Source: Catenulispora yoronensis (GTDB lineage Bacteria; Actinomycetota; Actinomycetes; Streptomycetales; Catenulisporaceae). Taken from it: 64,000 nt of DNA. Under the pieces are notes generated by a model. The model was not told the DNA's origin and searched no databases. It saw only the letters and a program-made list of their open reading frames with translations. Below, piece after piece: positions 50,363 through 59,132 of the stretch (the stretch's first letter is position 1; every line of letters starts with the position of its first letter). The stretch is taken from the NCBI RefSeq assembly GCF_039531695.1, contig NZ_BAAAQN010000039.1, positions 55,962 to 119,961 on the forward strand. The letters run 5' to 3'. The translations under genes were made by a program, and so were the position numbers.

Positions 50363-51516
50363 GCGGTCACCTTGACCGCCGGGTCCAACAGGCCTCGCAG
50401 CGTCTGGGCGATCGAGTCCCACTGCCACTTCTCCTCGACCCAGGCCCGGCCGCGCTCGCCCATGGCCTTGGCCTTCACCGGGTCGGTGAGCAGTTCCACG
50501 CAGCGGGCCGCGCAGCGTTCGACCGAGTCGCCCGGCACCACGTAGCCGGTCTCGCCCTCCAGCACGGCTTCCGGCGCGCCGCCGCTGTCGCCGGCGATCA
50601 CCGGCAGGCCGACGGCGGAGGCCTCCAGGTAGACGATGCCGAGGCCTTCGACGTCGAGGCCGAAGCGGCGGGTCCGGCACGGCATCGCGAACACGTCGCC
50701 GACCGCGAACAGCACCGGCAGGCGCTCCCACGGCACGGAGCCGGTGAACACCACGTCGTCGGCCACGCCCTCGGCTTCGGCGAGTTTGCGCAGGTCGTCG
50801 GCGTACGGGCCGCCGCTGCCGATCAGCAGGGCCGCGTCGGGGACGCTGCGGCGGATCAGCGGCAGGGCCTTGATGAGCGTGTCCTGGCCCTTGCGCGGCA
50901 CCAGGCGGGACACGCACGCCACCACCGGGCGGTCGGCCAGGCCGAGGGAGGCGCGCAGCTCGGCGGCGCCGGCGGGGTCGGGGTGGAACATGCCGACGTC
51001 GACGCCGGGGGTCAGCTGCACCATCCGCGCGGCGGCGGCCGGGGTCAGGGCGGTCGCGATCCGGGCGCGGTGGTACTCGTTGAGGTAGGTGACGCAGTCC
51101 ACCTCGTTGGCGATGCGGCGCAGCAGGTCGCGCGCGCCGGGCAGCTTGGCCCAGCCCGACTCGTGGCCGTGGGTGGTGGCCACCAGCCGCTGGACGCCGG
51201 CCTTGCGCAGCGCGGGCGCCATCAGGCCGAGGGGCGCGGCGGCGCCGAACCAGACCGACTCGGCGCCGATCTCCTTGGCGATCGCCACGGCGCGGCGGGT
51301 GCGGTCCGGGGTCGGCAGCAGCATGCCGGTCTTCTCGCGGATCACGCGGTGCGGCTGCGCCTCGTCGAACTCGCGGCAGCGCTCGGGGTCGCCGTGCCAG
51401 CTGGAGGCGTAGACCACGGTCTGCTCCGGCGGGAGCCGCTCGACCATGTTCTGCACGAACTGCTGGATCCCGCCGGGCCGGGGCGGATAGTCGTTGGTGA
51501 CCACGAGAATCGACAA
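50359..51516 (-). CDS. pimB: PimB'-type GDP-mannose-dependent phosphatidylinositol monomannoside mannosyltransferase (GT4)
   Basis: A GT4 glycosyltransferase of 385 residues from TTG 51516 (GGAAGG eight bases upstream) or 401 from GTG 51564. Phrases matching characterised Corynebacterium PimB': VTNDYPPRPGGIQQFV, VWFGAAAPLGLMAPA, TTHGHESGWAKLPGARDLLR, ACVSRLVPRKGQDTLIKALP, and LDVEGLGIVYLEASAVGLPV with the EX7E catalytic motif. It should add the second mannose to PI-mannoside on the inner face of the membrane. The assignment by recalled similarity is good; a related GT4 remains possible. Confidence 0.85.
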   Translation of the reverse strand: MSILVVTNDYPPRPGGIQQFVQNMVERLPPEQTVVYASSWHGDPERCREFDEAQPHRVIREKTGMLLPTPDRTRRAVAIAKEIGAESVWFGAAAPLGLMAPALRKAGVQRLVATTHGHESGWAKLPGARDLLRRIANEVDCVTYLNEYHRARIATALTPAAAARMVQLTPGVDVGMFHPDPAGAAELRASLGLADRPVVACVSRLVPRKGQDTLIKALPLIRRSVPDAALLIGSGGPYADDLRKLAEAEGVADDVVFTGSVPWERLPVLFAVGDVFAMPCRTRRFGLDVEGLGIVYLEASAVGLPVIAGDSGGAPEAVLEGETGYVVPGDSVERCAARCVELLTDPVKAKAMGERGRAWVEEKWQWDSIAQTLRGLLDPAVKVTA

Positions 51517-51720
51517 ATGTCCGGCCTTCCGTCCCAGGTCACGCAGCGTTGGCCCGCTACTCACCGAAGTTTAGTGGGTGTGCCGTACGAGCCTTGACCC
51601 GCCAGGCGGGGACGCGGGCGCGCCGCCGGGGCCGACGCCGGGGCCGGTGCCGGTCCGGGCGCCGAGGGTGGCGCCGGGGCCGGGCGATCCCCGGAGCGGG
51701 TCACTAGGATGGCAGCCACC

Positions 51721-53100
51721 ATGAAGATCGCCCGCCGCCAGCATGTCGTGCCCTGGTATGTCCTGACCCGGCTGGTCCTGCTGCTCCTGGCCCTGAACAC
51801 GCTGCCGTACTTCAACCGCGGCGCGGTCACCGGCGACGTGCAGCTCTACCACCAGTGGATCACCGGCTCCTTCGACCACGGCGAGTACCCCCTGGACGAC
51901 CAGCGGTGGCAGTACCCTCCGGGGGCCGCCGTACCGCTGCTGCTGCCGCACCTGCTGCCGGGCAGCTACTACGTGCTGTTCTTCCTGATGTGCCTGGCTG
52001 CGGACGTCGCGGTGTTCGTGCTCCTGCTGCGCACCGCGCGCCGGACCGATCCGAACCCGAGCCCGGCCGGGCCGTGGCTGTGGACGCTCGGCATCGCGGC
52101 GATCGGTCCGATGGTCTACGGCCGCTACGACCTGGTCGTCACCGCGCTGGCGGTGGCGGCGCTGACGGTGACGGTGCGCTCCAAGCGCTCGACCGCGGTC
52201 GTGCGCGGCGTGCTGATCGGGGTCGGCGCCTTCGTGAAGCTGTGGCCGGCGGCGTTCCTGTTCGCCGCGCCGAAGCGGCGCAACGGCCGCGTGCTGGTGG
52301 GCGTCGCGGCGGCCACGGCGGCCGTCCCGACGCTGGTGCTCCAGCTGTTCTTCCCGGGCGTGCTGTCGTTCCTGACGAACCAGAAAAGCCGCGGCATCCA
52401 GATCGAGTCGGTGTTCGCCACGCCGTTCCTGGCGGGCAAGTGGTTCGGCTGGTCCGGGACGGTCAAGAACACCGAGTTCGGCGCGTTCGAGTATCTGGGG
52501 CCGGGCGTCACGGTGGCGGCGAAGGCGGCGCTGGCGGCCACGGCGGCCGGGTTCGCGGTGCTGCTGCTGATCCGGCGGCGCGCGGCGGTGCGGGGCGGGT
52601 TCCCGTTCCCGGGGATGATGGCGGACGTGTCGTTCGCCGCCGTACTGGTGGCGGTGGTGACCAGCCGGGTGCTGTCGCCGCAGTACCTGGTGTGGCTGCT
52701 GGGGGTGGCGGCGGTGTGCCTGACGCGGCGCGCGACGCTGATGCGGACGCCGGCGTGGCTGGTCCTGGGCGCGGTGTCGGTGACGCAGCTGATCTTCCCG
52801 CTGTTCTACCACTCGCTGCGCGGCGGCCAGGTCTACTCCGGGCTGATCCTGCTCGGCCGGAACGCGGTGCTGGTGGCGGCGGCAGTCCTGGCGCTGCGCG
52901 CGCTCTGGCGTGCCACCGGCGCCGACTCAGGACTTCTTCTTGAGCAGAGTCTCGACGGCAGCAGCCTTGGCCAGGACAGCAGCCCGCCACTTGACGGTGA
53001 AGTCCTTGGTCGTGGTGCCGAGCACGGTCCGGAACGCGTCGCCGACCGGGTCCGCCGTCCCCTCCGGCGCGCTGCCGACGGCCTGGTAGAAGGCGACTAG
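51721..53100 (+). CDS. GT87-family polyprenol-phosphate-mannose-type glycosyltransferase (multi-pass)
   Basis: A 459-residue integral membrane enzyme of the GT-C type. About ten TM segments include VLTRLVLLLLALNTL, LLPGSYYVLFFLMCLAADVA, LWTLGIAAIGPMVYGRYDLV and a WLVLGAVSVTQLIFPLFY helix. The first loop has GDVQLYHQWITGSFDHGEYP and WQYPPGAA, the GT87-like acidic catalytic loop. Beyond about residue 400 the C-terminus becomes Arg/Gly/Glu-rich because the frame reads across the 3' end of the convergent peptidase gene for 174 bases. ATG 51721 is preferred to ATG 51709. It diverges from pimB, so PI-mannoside or lipoglycan extension is plausible. Confidence 0.82.
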   Translation: MKIARRQHVVPWYVLTRLVLLLLALNTLPYFNRGAVTGDVQLYHQWITGSFDHGEYPLDDQRWQYPPGAAVPLLLPHLLPGSYYVLFFLMCLAADVAVFVLLLRTARRTDPNPSPAGPWLWTLGIAAIGPMVYGRYDLVVTALAVAALTVTVRSKRSTAVVRGVLIGVGAFVKLWPAAFLFAAPKRRNGRVLVGVAAATAAVPTLVLQLFFPGVLSFLTNQKSRGIQIESVFATPFLAGKWFGWSGTVKNTEFGAFEYLGPGVTVAAKAALAATAAGFAVLLLIRRRAAVRGGFPFPGMMADVSFAAVLVAVVTSRVLSPQYLVWLLGVAAVCLTRRATLMRTPAWLVLGAVSVTQLIFPLFYHSLRGGQVYSGLILLGRNAVLVAAAVLALRALWRATGADSGLLLEQSLDGSSLGQDSSPPLDGEVLGRGAEHGPERVADRVRRPLRRAADGLVEGD

Positions 53101-54258
53101 CTTCGCCTGGCCGTACTTCTCGGCGAGGTAGGCGCAGGCCAGGTGGCTGATCTGGTAGGTCCGCGAGACGGCGTCGCCGGAGCCGTGGAAGTCGTCGGTG
53201 GTCGGCAGGTCCTGCGGCTTCCAGCCGCCGGCGACGGCGTTCGCCAGCTCCAGGAACTTGCGGTCGCCGGTGATGGTCGAGTTCAGGTAGCCGGTGTAGT
53301 CGGCCGCGCCCTCGGACAGCCACAGCGGCATCGCCGGGGTGGTCCAGGCACGGGTGGCGACGTGCGTGAGCTCGTGGTCCAGGAAGAACTGCCAGGCGTC
53401 CGGGGCCTCGGCGTTGAAGGCGTCCGGGTTGATCAGCACCCGGCTGGCCGGGGCGCCGGTCAGCGGCTTGCCGCCCTCGCCGGCGGTGACCGCGACGACG
53501 CCCTGCAAGCTCCCGGCGGTGGCATTGAGCAGGTCCTCGACCTGGCCCTGGGTGGACGGCACCAGCACCACGACGTCACCGCTCCAGCCGGCCGCGCCCC
53601 ACACCTTCGCGGCCTTGTCGGCGGCGTGGTCGGCCAGGTCCGCGAACGGCTTCAGGCGCTGGTCGCCGCCCATGCCGATGACCAGCGAGCGGGCGCCCCG
53701 CACCACCGAGACCGGGCCCTGGTCCCAGATCTCGGTGTCGGCGTGCAGCCCGGCGGCGGCACCGTCCGCGTCGGAGGACAGCAGCCACTTGCCGCCCTTC
53801 TGGACGAAGGTCAGGTAGCGGGTGACGGTGACCGGCTGGTAGTCGACGCCGGAGAGCTGGTACGTCTCGGTGACCTGGTAGACGTGCCGGGCGGCGGCCC
53901 GGGCCAGGGCCGCGGGCTGGGCGTCGGCCAGCTGCATGCTCCACTCGGCCAGCGGCAGCGCGCCCAGGTTGTCGAAGCGCCGGCCGTCGGCGTCCCGGAA
54001 CGCCCCGGGCGCGTCGGTGGCCAGGTAGGCGGCCTTGTCGTGGTCGGTGACGGCGACCGCGCGGGCGGCCAGCGTGGCGGCGGCGCCGGCCCGCACGTCC
54101 TGCTCGCTCGGCGCGGCGGAGGCCGTCGAGGAGGCGACACAGCGCGCGGCGAGCAGCGCGACCGCCACGGCCAGCACCGCGGCGCCCGCGCGCACCGGCC
54201 CCTTGTCGAGCCGCAGGGAGCCGGGAAGCCCCTGCCCCAGCCGCGCTATCGGTGTCAC
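52927..54258 (-). CDS. Secreted zinc metallopeptidase-like protein (HExxH)
   Basis: A 443-residue protein. The N-terminus has an Arg-rich stretch then AGAAVLAVAVALLAARCVAS, a signal or anchor. A SnoaL/DUF-like strand region (TVTRYLTFVQKGGKWLLSSD) precedes a gluzincin-like site: FFLDHELTHVATRAWTTPAM then PLWLSEGAADYTGYLN, so zinc ligands HELTH and a downstream Glu are visible. GTG 54258 is selected, as the upstream frame has no Shine-Dalgarno site. It overlaps the GT87 gene tail to tail. Substrate unknown. Confidence 0.82.
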   Translation of the reverse strand: MTPIARLGQGLPGSLRLDKGPVRAGAAVLAVAVALLAARCVASSTASAAPSEQDVRAGAAATLAARAVAVTDHDKAAYLATDAPGAFRDADGRRFDNLGALPLAEWSMQLADAQPAALARAAARHVYQVTETYQLSGVDYQPVTVTRYLTFVQKGGKWLLSSDADGAAAGLHADTEIWDQGPVSVVRGARSLVIGMGGDQRLKPFADLADHAADKAAKVWGAAGWSGDVVVLVPSTQGQVEDLLNATAGSLQGVVAVTAGEGGKPLTGAPASRVLINPDAFNAEAPDAWQFFLDHELTHVATRAWTTPAMPLWLSEGAADYTGYLNSTITGDRKFLELANAVAGGWKPQDLPTTDDFHGSGDAVSRTYQISHLACAYLAEKYGQAKLVAFYQAVGSAPEGTADPVGDAFRTVLGTTTKDFTVKWRAAVLAKAAAVETLLKKKS

Positions 54259-54493
54259 AGGCGACCATGCTAGAGGTTCGAGTCGAACATTCGGCCACAA
54301 CTCGGCCGCGGCCGTTCGGCCGGCGGCTCGGCGCCGCTACCTGGGGGTGTGACGGAGGGTTTCCTTGGTTTCCTTGGTTCGCGGGGTTCCTCGTTTTGTG
54401 AGCTTCCTCGATTCGCCGGGCTCCTTAGTTTTCGTTGACGGGCGGGGCCGTCCGGCCCGCGGAGTCCCGCACGCCGGACGCCCCCGCCCGCGG

Positions 54494-55780
54494 CTACCCC
54501 GCGCTCACCGGCAGCCGTTCCAGCCCCCGCAGGTTGATCCGTCCGTTCCACACCGGTGCGCCGGCCAGCGCCAGCCCGGGGAACCGGGCCGCCAGCCGTT
54601 CCACCGCCACCCGCGCCTCCAGGCGGGCCAGCGCCGCGCCGAGGCAGTGGTGCGGCCCGCCGCCGAACGAGACGTGGTTGCGGGCGTTCGGGCGGTCCAC
54701 GCGCAGCTCGGAGGCGTCCGGGCCGAACGCGGCCTCGTCGCGGTTGGCCGAGGCCAGCGCGACGATCACGAACGCACCTCGCGGGATGACCTTGCCGCCG
54801 ACCTCGTACGGCGCCAGCGTGATCCGGCGTGACTGCTGCACCGGGGCGTCGTACCGGAGCAGCTCCTCGACCGCGTGCCCGGCCAGCTCCGGGGCGTCGT
54901 GCAGCTTCTTCAGCTCGCCGGGGGCGCGCAGCAGGGCCAGGGTGCCGTTGCCGATCAGGTTCACAGTGGTCTCGTGGCCGGCGACGTAGAGCAGGATCAC
55001 CTGCGCCACCAGCTCCTCGTCGGTGAGCCGGTCGCCGTCGGACTCGGCGGCGATCAGCGCGGTCAGCAGGTCGTCGCCGGGATGCGCGCGCTTGGCGTCG
55101 ATCAGGCCCCGCACGATCTCCTGCATCGCCAGGCGCGCACGGTTGATGCGGACCAGCAGCTCCGGATCGCCAACCGGCTCCAGGGTGCGGACCAGCAGCC
55201 CGCTCAGCTGCCTGATCCGGTCGTGGTCGGCGTCGGGGATGCCGAGCATGCGGGAGATGACGGCGAACGGGATCGGGAAGGCCAGGGTGCTGATCAGGTC
55301 GGCGCCGCTTCCGCCGGCCCCGCCGCCTCCTGCCCCGCCGCCTCCGTCGCCGCCCGCGCCGCACTCCTCGGCCAGCCGGTCCAGCGCGTCGTCGACGAGC
55401 TCGGTGACGAACGGCTCCAACGCCGCCACCGACCGCGGCGTGAAGACCTTCGAGACCAGGCCGCGCAGCCGGGTGTGGTCCGGCGGATCGCGGTCGAGCA
55501 TGGACAGGCCGTAGGTGTCGATGCTCTCGGCGAACTCGGGGTCGGCCTGGAGCATGGCGTCGGCCTGGAGGCGCGCGACGCTGTTCTCCTCGGTGTTGCG
55601 GTAATCGACGGAGTGGCCGGAGCGCAGCAGCGCCGAGACGTCCTCATGGCGGGACAGGATCCAGAAGCCGAAGGGGTGCTCCTGCACCGGGTCCTCTTCG
55701 CGCAGGCGGCGATAGGCCGGATACGGGTCGTCGGTGAACCCCGGAGCGAAGGGGTCGAAGAAGCCATCGGCGTCAGCCAT
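54494..55780 (-). CDS. Cytochrome P450 (class I, CYP107-like)
   Basis: A 428-residue P450. I-helix LLYVAGHETTVNLIGNGT with the acid-alcohol-type pair, K-helix ExxR in EELLRYDAPVQQSRR, and haem loop FGGGPHHCLGAALARLEARV. A Gly-rich insert of about 20 residues (GGDGGGGAGGGGAGGS) lies in the region before the F helix. No signal peptide. ATG 55780 has AGGTGA upstream. The TetR regulator diverges from it across 59 bases, indicating local repression. Substrate unknown; no ferredoxin partner is adjacent. Confidence 0.93.
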   Translation of the reverse strand: MADADGFFDPFAPGFTDDPYPAYRRLREEDPVQEHPFGFWILSRHEDVSALLRSGHSVDYRNTEENSVARLQADAMLQADPEFAESIDTYGLSMLDRDPPDHTRLRGLVSKVFTPRSVAALEPFVTELVDDALDRLAEECGAGGDGGGGAGGGGAGGSGADLISTLAFPIPFAVISRMLGIPDADHDRIRQLSGLLVRTLEPVGDPELLVRINRARLAMQEIVRGLIDAKRAHPGDDLLTALIAAESDGDRLTDEELVAQVILLYVAGHETTVNLIGNGTLALLRAPGELKKLHDAPELAGHAVEELLRYDAPVQQSRRITLAPYEVGGKVIPRGAFVIVALASANRDEAAFGPDASELRVDRPNARNHVSFGGGPHHCLGAALARLEARVAVERLAARFPGLALAGAPVWNGRINLRGLERLPVSAG

Positions 55781-55806
55781 CACAGACTCACCTGCTCTGC
55801 GTCGGA

Positions 55807-55825
55807 AACATACTCTGTGTATGTT
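55807..55825. promoter_or_regulatory. TetR operator-like palindrome between P450 and tetR
   Basis: AACATAC-TCTGT-GTATGTT has perfect seven-base arms in the 59-base divergent gap. A second partial repeat (GTAT...ATAC) overlaps to the right at 55826-55832. It fits an operator for the adjacent TetR regulator acting on both genes. Confidence 0.75.
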
Positions 55826-55839
55826 CGTATACTCGTAGC

Positions 55840-56457
55840 ATGTCCCGCGTCAAGAGCAGGCGAGAGCAATACTCCGAAGCGACCCGTGCGGCGCTGCTGG
55901 AGGCCGCCGCCCGCCGGTTCGCCGAGCACGGCTTCGCGGGCACCGCGCTGGAGGACGTCGCGGCGGACATCCAGGCCACGCGCGGCGCGGTGTATCACCA
56001 CTTCGCCAACAAGACGGCGCTGTTCCGCGCGGTGTACGAGGACGTCGAGACCACGATGCTTACGCGGGTGAAGGAAGCCGCCGCCGCGCACCCGGACGAC
56101 GTCGGGGCGGCCGCCGACGCCGCGCTGGCGATGTTCCTGGAGTGCTGCTGCGAGCCGGTCTACGGCCGGCTGGTCTGGCAAGAGGCGCCGGTCGCGCTGG
56201 GCTGGCAGGAGTGGAAGGCCAGCGAGGAGCGCTACGCCTTCGGGATGATCGAGGCCACGGTCCGGACCCTGATCGAGGTCGGCAAGCTGCCGCCGCTGCC
56301 GGTGATCACGTTCGCCCGCACCGTGTTCCACCTGCTCGGCTCGGCCGGCATCGACCTGGCGCTGACGGCGGAGCCGGACAAGGCGCGGGTGAAGGACGAG
56401 TACCTGCAAGTGCTGCGCTACATGCTCGGCGAGCGCCCGGGGCCCGCGACGCCCTGA
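55840..56457 (+). CDS. TetR/AcrR-family transcriptional repressor
   Basis: A 205-residue regulator. The N-terminal HTH is complete: RAALLEAAARRFAEHGFAGT then ALEDVAADIQATRGAVYHHF, ANKTALFRAVYEDVE. The C-terminal ligand domain is CCC- and Trp-containing (MFLECCCEPVYGRLVWQEAP) and resembles TetR_C_33-like domains. ATG at 55840. Divergent from the P450, with the palindrome in between, so a P450 substrate or product is a probable inducer. Confidence 0.92.
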   Translation: MSRVKSRREQYSEATRAALLEAAARRFAEHGFAGTALEDVAADIQATRGAVYHHFANKTALFRAVYEDVETTMLTRVKEAAAAHPDDVGAAADAALAMFLECCCEPVYGRLVWQEAPVALGWQEWKASEERYAFGMIEATVRTLIEVGKLPPLPVITFARTVFHLLGSAGIDLALTAEPDKARVKDEYLQVLRYMLGERPGPATP

Positions 56458-56515
56458 CCACGCGCCGCCGCCTTCCCGGCCGTCGGCCGCCCCCGCGCCC
56501 CGTTACGATCGGCCC

Positions 56516-57412
56516 ATGGCCGAGGTGATGGGGAAGAACGGAACCTGGACCTTCAACGGGGACCTCGTGCGGATCGTGCCGGGGCACGACAAAGACGTCT
56601 CCCGCGTCCGCGCCGCGCTCGGCGAGATCGCGGTGCCGCTGGAGGCGGTCGCCGGGGCCGCGTTCGAGGCCGCGCCGGAGGGCGGGAAGAAGGCCAAGCA
56701 CGGCGCGGGCCGCCTCCGGCTGCGCCTGCGGACCGGCGCCGATCCGTTCCTCCAGGCCTGCGGCGGCCGCCTCAACGACGACGACGATCCCTATCAGCTG
56801 GAGATCCCGCTCGACCGCGGCGGCGTGGCGGAGTACTTCGCCGACGAGGTGCGCGACGCGCTCACCGTGGCGCAGGTCCCCCACGACCCGACCGACCGCT
56901 ACCTCGTCGCCACGCCACCGGTCCCCGTGACCGCGAACGGCCAGGACGGCATCGGGTCCTTCGACGGCGAGACGGTGCGCCTGGAGTGGAACTGGCTGGC
57001 CGACCAGAAGAAGCGCAACGCCGGCAATCGTGAGTGGCCGCTGTCCGCGCTGGAGGCCGTGGAGTGGCGCCCGGCGGTCGGCATGGACTGGGGCTGGCTG
57101 CGCTTCCGCATCCGCGGCGACGCCGGCATCGTGTCGCCCAACCCGCGGCTGGACCCCAACTGCCTGACCCTGTGGGGCACGAAGAAGGAGAGCGGGACCA
57201 GCGCGCTGCTGGCGACGGCGATCATGGGGCGGATGCCGCATCCGAACGCGGCGGCCGAGACGGAGGTCCCGGCGTTGACGGCGGCCGGTGCCAGCGACGA
57301 TCACGACGCCTTGCTGCGGCGGCTGCGCGAACTCGGCGACCTGCACCGCGACGGCGTGCTGACGGACGAGGAGTTCGCGACGGCGAAGCAGGCCGTGTTG
57401 AAGCGGATGTGA
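56516..57412 (+). CDS. DUF4429 domain protein with C-terminal SHOCT
   Basis: A 298-residue protein. Two PH-like DUF4429 units are visible: the first from MGKNGTWTFNGDLVRIVPGH, the second from GIGSFDGETVRLEWNWLADQ with WPLSALEAVEWRPAVGMDWG and WGTKKESGTSALLATAI. The end RLRELGDLHRDGVLTDEEFA and TAKQAVL is the SHOCT oligomerisation motif. The family is common in Streptomyces and of unknown function. ATG 56516. It stands on the strand opposite to the kinase downstream. Confidence 0.87.
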   Translation: MAEVMGKNGTWTFNGDLVRIVPGHDKDVSRVRAALGEIAVPLEAVAGAAFEAAPEGGKKAKHGAGRLRLRLRTGADPFLQACGGRLNDDDDPYQLEIPLDRGGVAEYFADEVRDALTVAQVPHDPTDRYLVATPPVPVTANGQDGIGSFDGETVRLEWNWLADQKKRNAGNREWPLSALEAVEWRPAVGMDWGWLRFRIRGDAGIVSPNPRLDPNCLTLWGTKKESGTSALLATAIMGRMPHPNAAAETEVPALTAAGASDDHDALLRRLRELGDLHRDGVLTDEEFATAKQAVLKRM

Positions 57413-57491
57413 GAGGTCTGAGTCGGCGTTTCGACTTTCGGCTTCCGGCTCGCGGCTCGCGGCTCCCGCCTCTCGGCTCCCGGCTCCCGCC

Positions 57492-59102
57492 TCAGTTGCA
57501 GTTGACCGCGCTCCGGATGTCGGCGGGCGCGGCGCTGACCGGGCCGCCGCAGACGTCGGAACCGAGGTCGACCGCCTTCCAGCTGCCGTCCTGCTGGGCG
57601 TAGACCACCTTCGCATTGCCGACACTCGCCGAGGTGAGGCGGGCGACGCCCCAGCCGCCATCGCATTTCAGAACACTGATGCTGGCATCCGAGGGCAGGC
57701 TGCCGGCGTTGAGCTGCTTGGCGAGACTGAGCGCCTGCCCGTTGCTGAGGCACGCGGCCTGCTGGCTGTGGGTGGACGTGGTGACCGGCGGCGGAGGAGC
57801 GGGAGCGCTCGAACTGGTCGGCGGCGCGGCAGAACTCGAACTCGAACTCGATGTGGTGATCTCCTCCGATCTGCTGCTGGTCGACGCCGAGGAGGCCGAG
57901 GTCGTGGTGCTGCGGCTCACGCTGTGGCTGGTGCTGCCGCCGCTGCTCACGACGAGGGCCGGCGCGGACGACGACAGACTCGCGGTCGGAGTCCCGGAAC
58001 CGTGCAGCGTCAACGCCGCAGCCACCCCGGCCACTGCCACCAGGGCCACGCCGCCCACCGACATGATCGCCCGACGCCGCCGGAGCCCCGGCTGCGTCGG
58101 CGGTTCGGCGTTGTAGGGCCGGTACGGCGTCGCGGTACTGGTCGGCTGAGTGTTCGAAGGCTGAGTCCACTGCGGGCTTGGCTGCCAGTTCTGCGGATCA
58201 GGGTTCTGCTCCGCATCCCGCAGCGCAGCCGAAATCGCCCCGTCCTGGCTCGCTATCAGCCCGAACACCGGATCCGGCCAGGCCCGCGCCGCGGGCGGCA
58301 CCGTCCCGACCCGGGTCAGCACCTCCGCCGGAGCAGGCCGCGCCGCCGGGTCTTTGGCGATACAGGCCTCGATGATGCCCCGCAGCGGCTCCGGCACCGC
58401 CGCCAGATCCGGCTCGGAGTGCACGACGTTGTAGAGCGTGGCCGGCGTGGACGCGCCCAGAAACGGATCGACCCCCGTACAGGCCAGATAGAGCACCGCT
58501 CCCAGCGAGAAGACGTCGCTCGCGAATGTCAGAGCTTTGCTCTCGGCCTGTTCCGGCGACATGTAGCCCGGCGACCCGACCAGCCAGCCGGTATGCGTCA
58601 GCTCGCTGGTGCCGCCGTCCGTCGCCCGCGCGACGCCGAAGTCGATGACTCGGGGCCCGTCCGCGGCCAGCAGCACGTTCGAGGGCTTCAAGTCGCGGTG
58701 CACCAGCCCGGCGGCGTGGATCTCGCCCAACGCGGCGGCCAGGCCCGCGGCCAGCCGCAGCGCGGCCGGACCGGGCAGCGGACCGGCGGCGTCGACCGCC
58801 TCCCGCAGCGACGGCCCCGGCACGAACACCGTCGCCAGCCAGGGCAGTTCGGCCTCGGCGTCGGCGTCCACCACGGCCGCCGTATAGGCCCCCGACACCC
58901 GCCGCGACGCGTTGACCTCGCGGCGGAACCGCTCGCGGAACCCGGGATCCTCCACATGCTGGGCGTGGACCAGCTTCAACGCCACCAGCCGGCCGTCCCG
59001 CCCACCGGCGAGCAGCACCCGCCCCATGCCGCCGCGGCCCAGTTCCCCGAACACCCGATAGGGCCCGATCCGACGCGGATCGGACGGTCCGAGTGGCTTC
59101 AT
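57492..59102 (-). CDS. Membrane-anchored Ser/Thr protein kinase (PknB-like) with extracytoplasmic domain
   Basis: A 536-residue Hanks-type kinase. Gly loop FGELGRGGMGRVLLAG, catalytic Lys in LVALKLVHAQ, HRDLKPSNVLLAADG, DFGVARATDGG (DFG), and SPGYMSPEQAES are all present. After residue ~280 comes a Gln/Asn/Pro-rich juxtamembrane linker, then a TM helix (IMSVGGVALVAVAGVAAALT). The outside part has a Ser/Thr-rich stalk and a C-terminal domain of about 90 residues with four cysteines, possibly two disulphides. The extracellular part has no PASTA repeats. ATG 59102. Confidence 0.93.
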   Translation of the reverse strand: MKPLGPSDPRRIGPYRVFGELGRGGMGRVLLAGGRDGRLVALKLVHAQHVEDPGFRERFRREVNASRRVSGAYTAAVVDADAEAELPWLATVFVPGPSLREAVDAAGPLPGPAALRLAAGLAAALGEIHAAGLVHRDLKPSNVLLAADGPRVIDFGVARATDGGTSELTHTGWLVGSPGYMSPEQAESKALTFASDVFSLGAVLYLACTGVDPFLGASTPATLYNVVHSEPDLAAVPEPLRGIIEACIAKDPAARPAPAEVLTRVGTVPPAARAWPDPVFGLIASQDGAISAALRDAEQNPDPQNWQPSPQWTQPSNTQPTSTATPYRPYNAEPPTQPGLRRRRAIMSVGGVALVAVAGVAAALTLHGSGTPTASLSSSAPALVVSSGGSTSHSVSRSTTTSASSASTSSRSEEITTSSSSSSSAAPPTSSSAPAPPPPVTTSTHSQQAACLSNGQALSLAKQLNAGSLPSDASISVLKCDGGWGVARLTSASVGNAKVVYAQQDGSWKAVDLGSDVCGGPVSAAPADIRSAVNCN

Positions 59103-59132
59103 GGCCGTAAGACTAACGGCATCCCAGTACTG

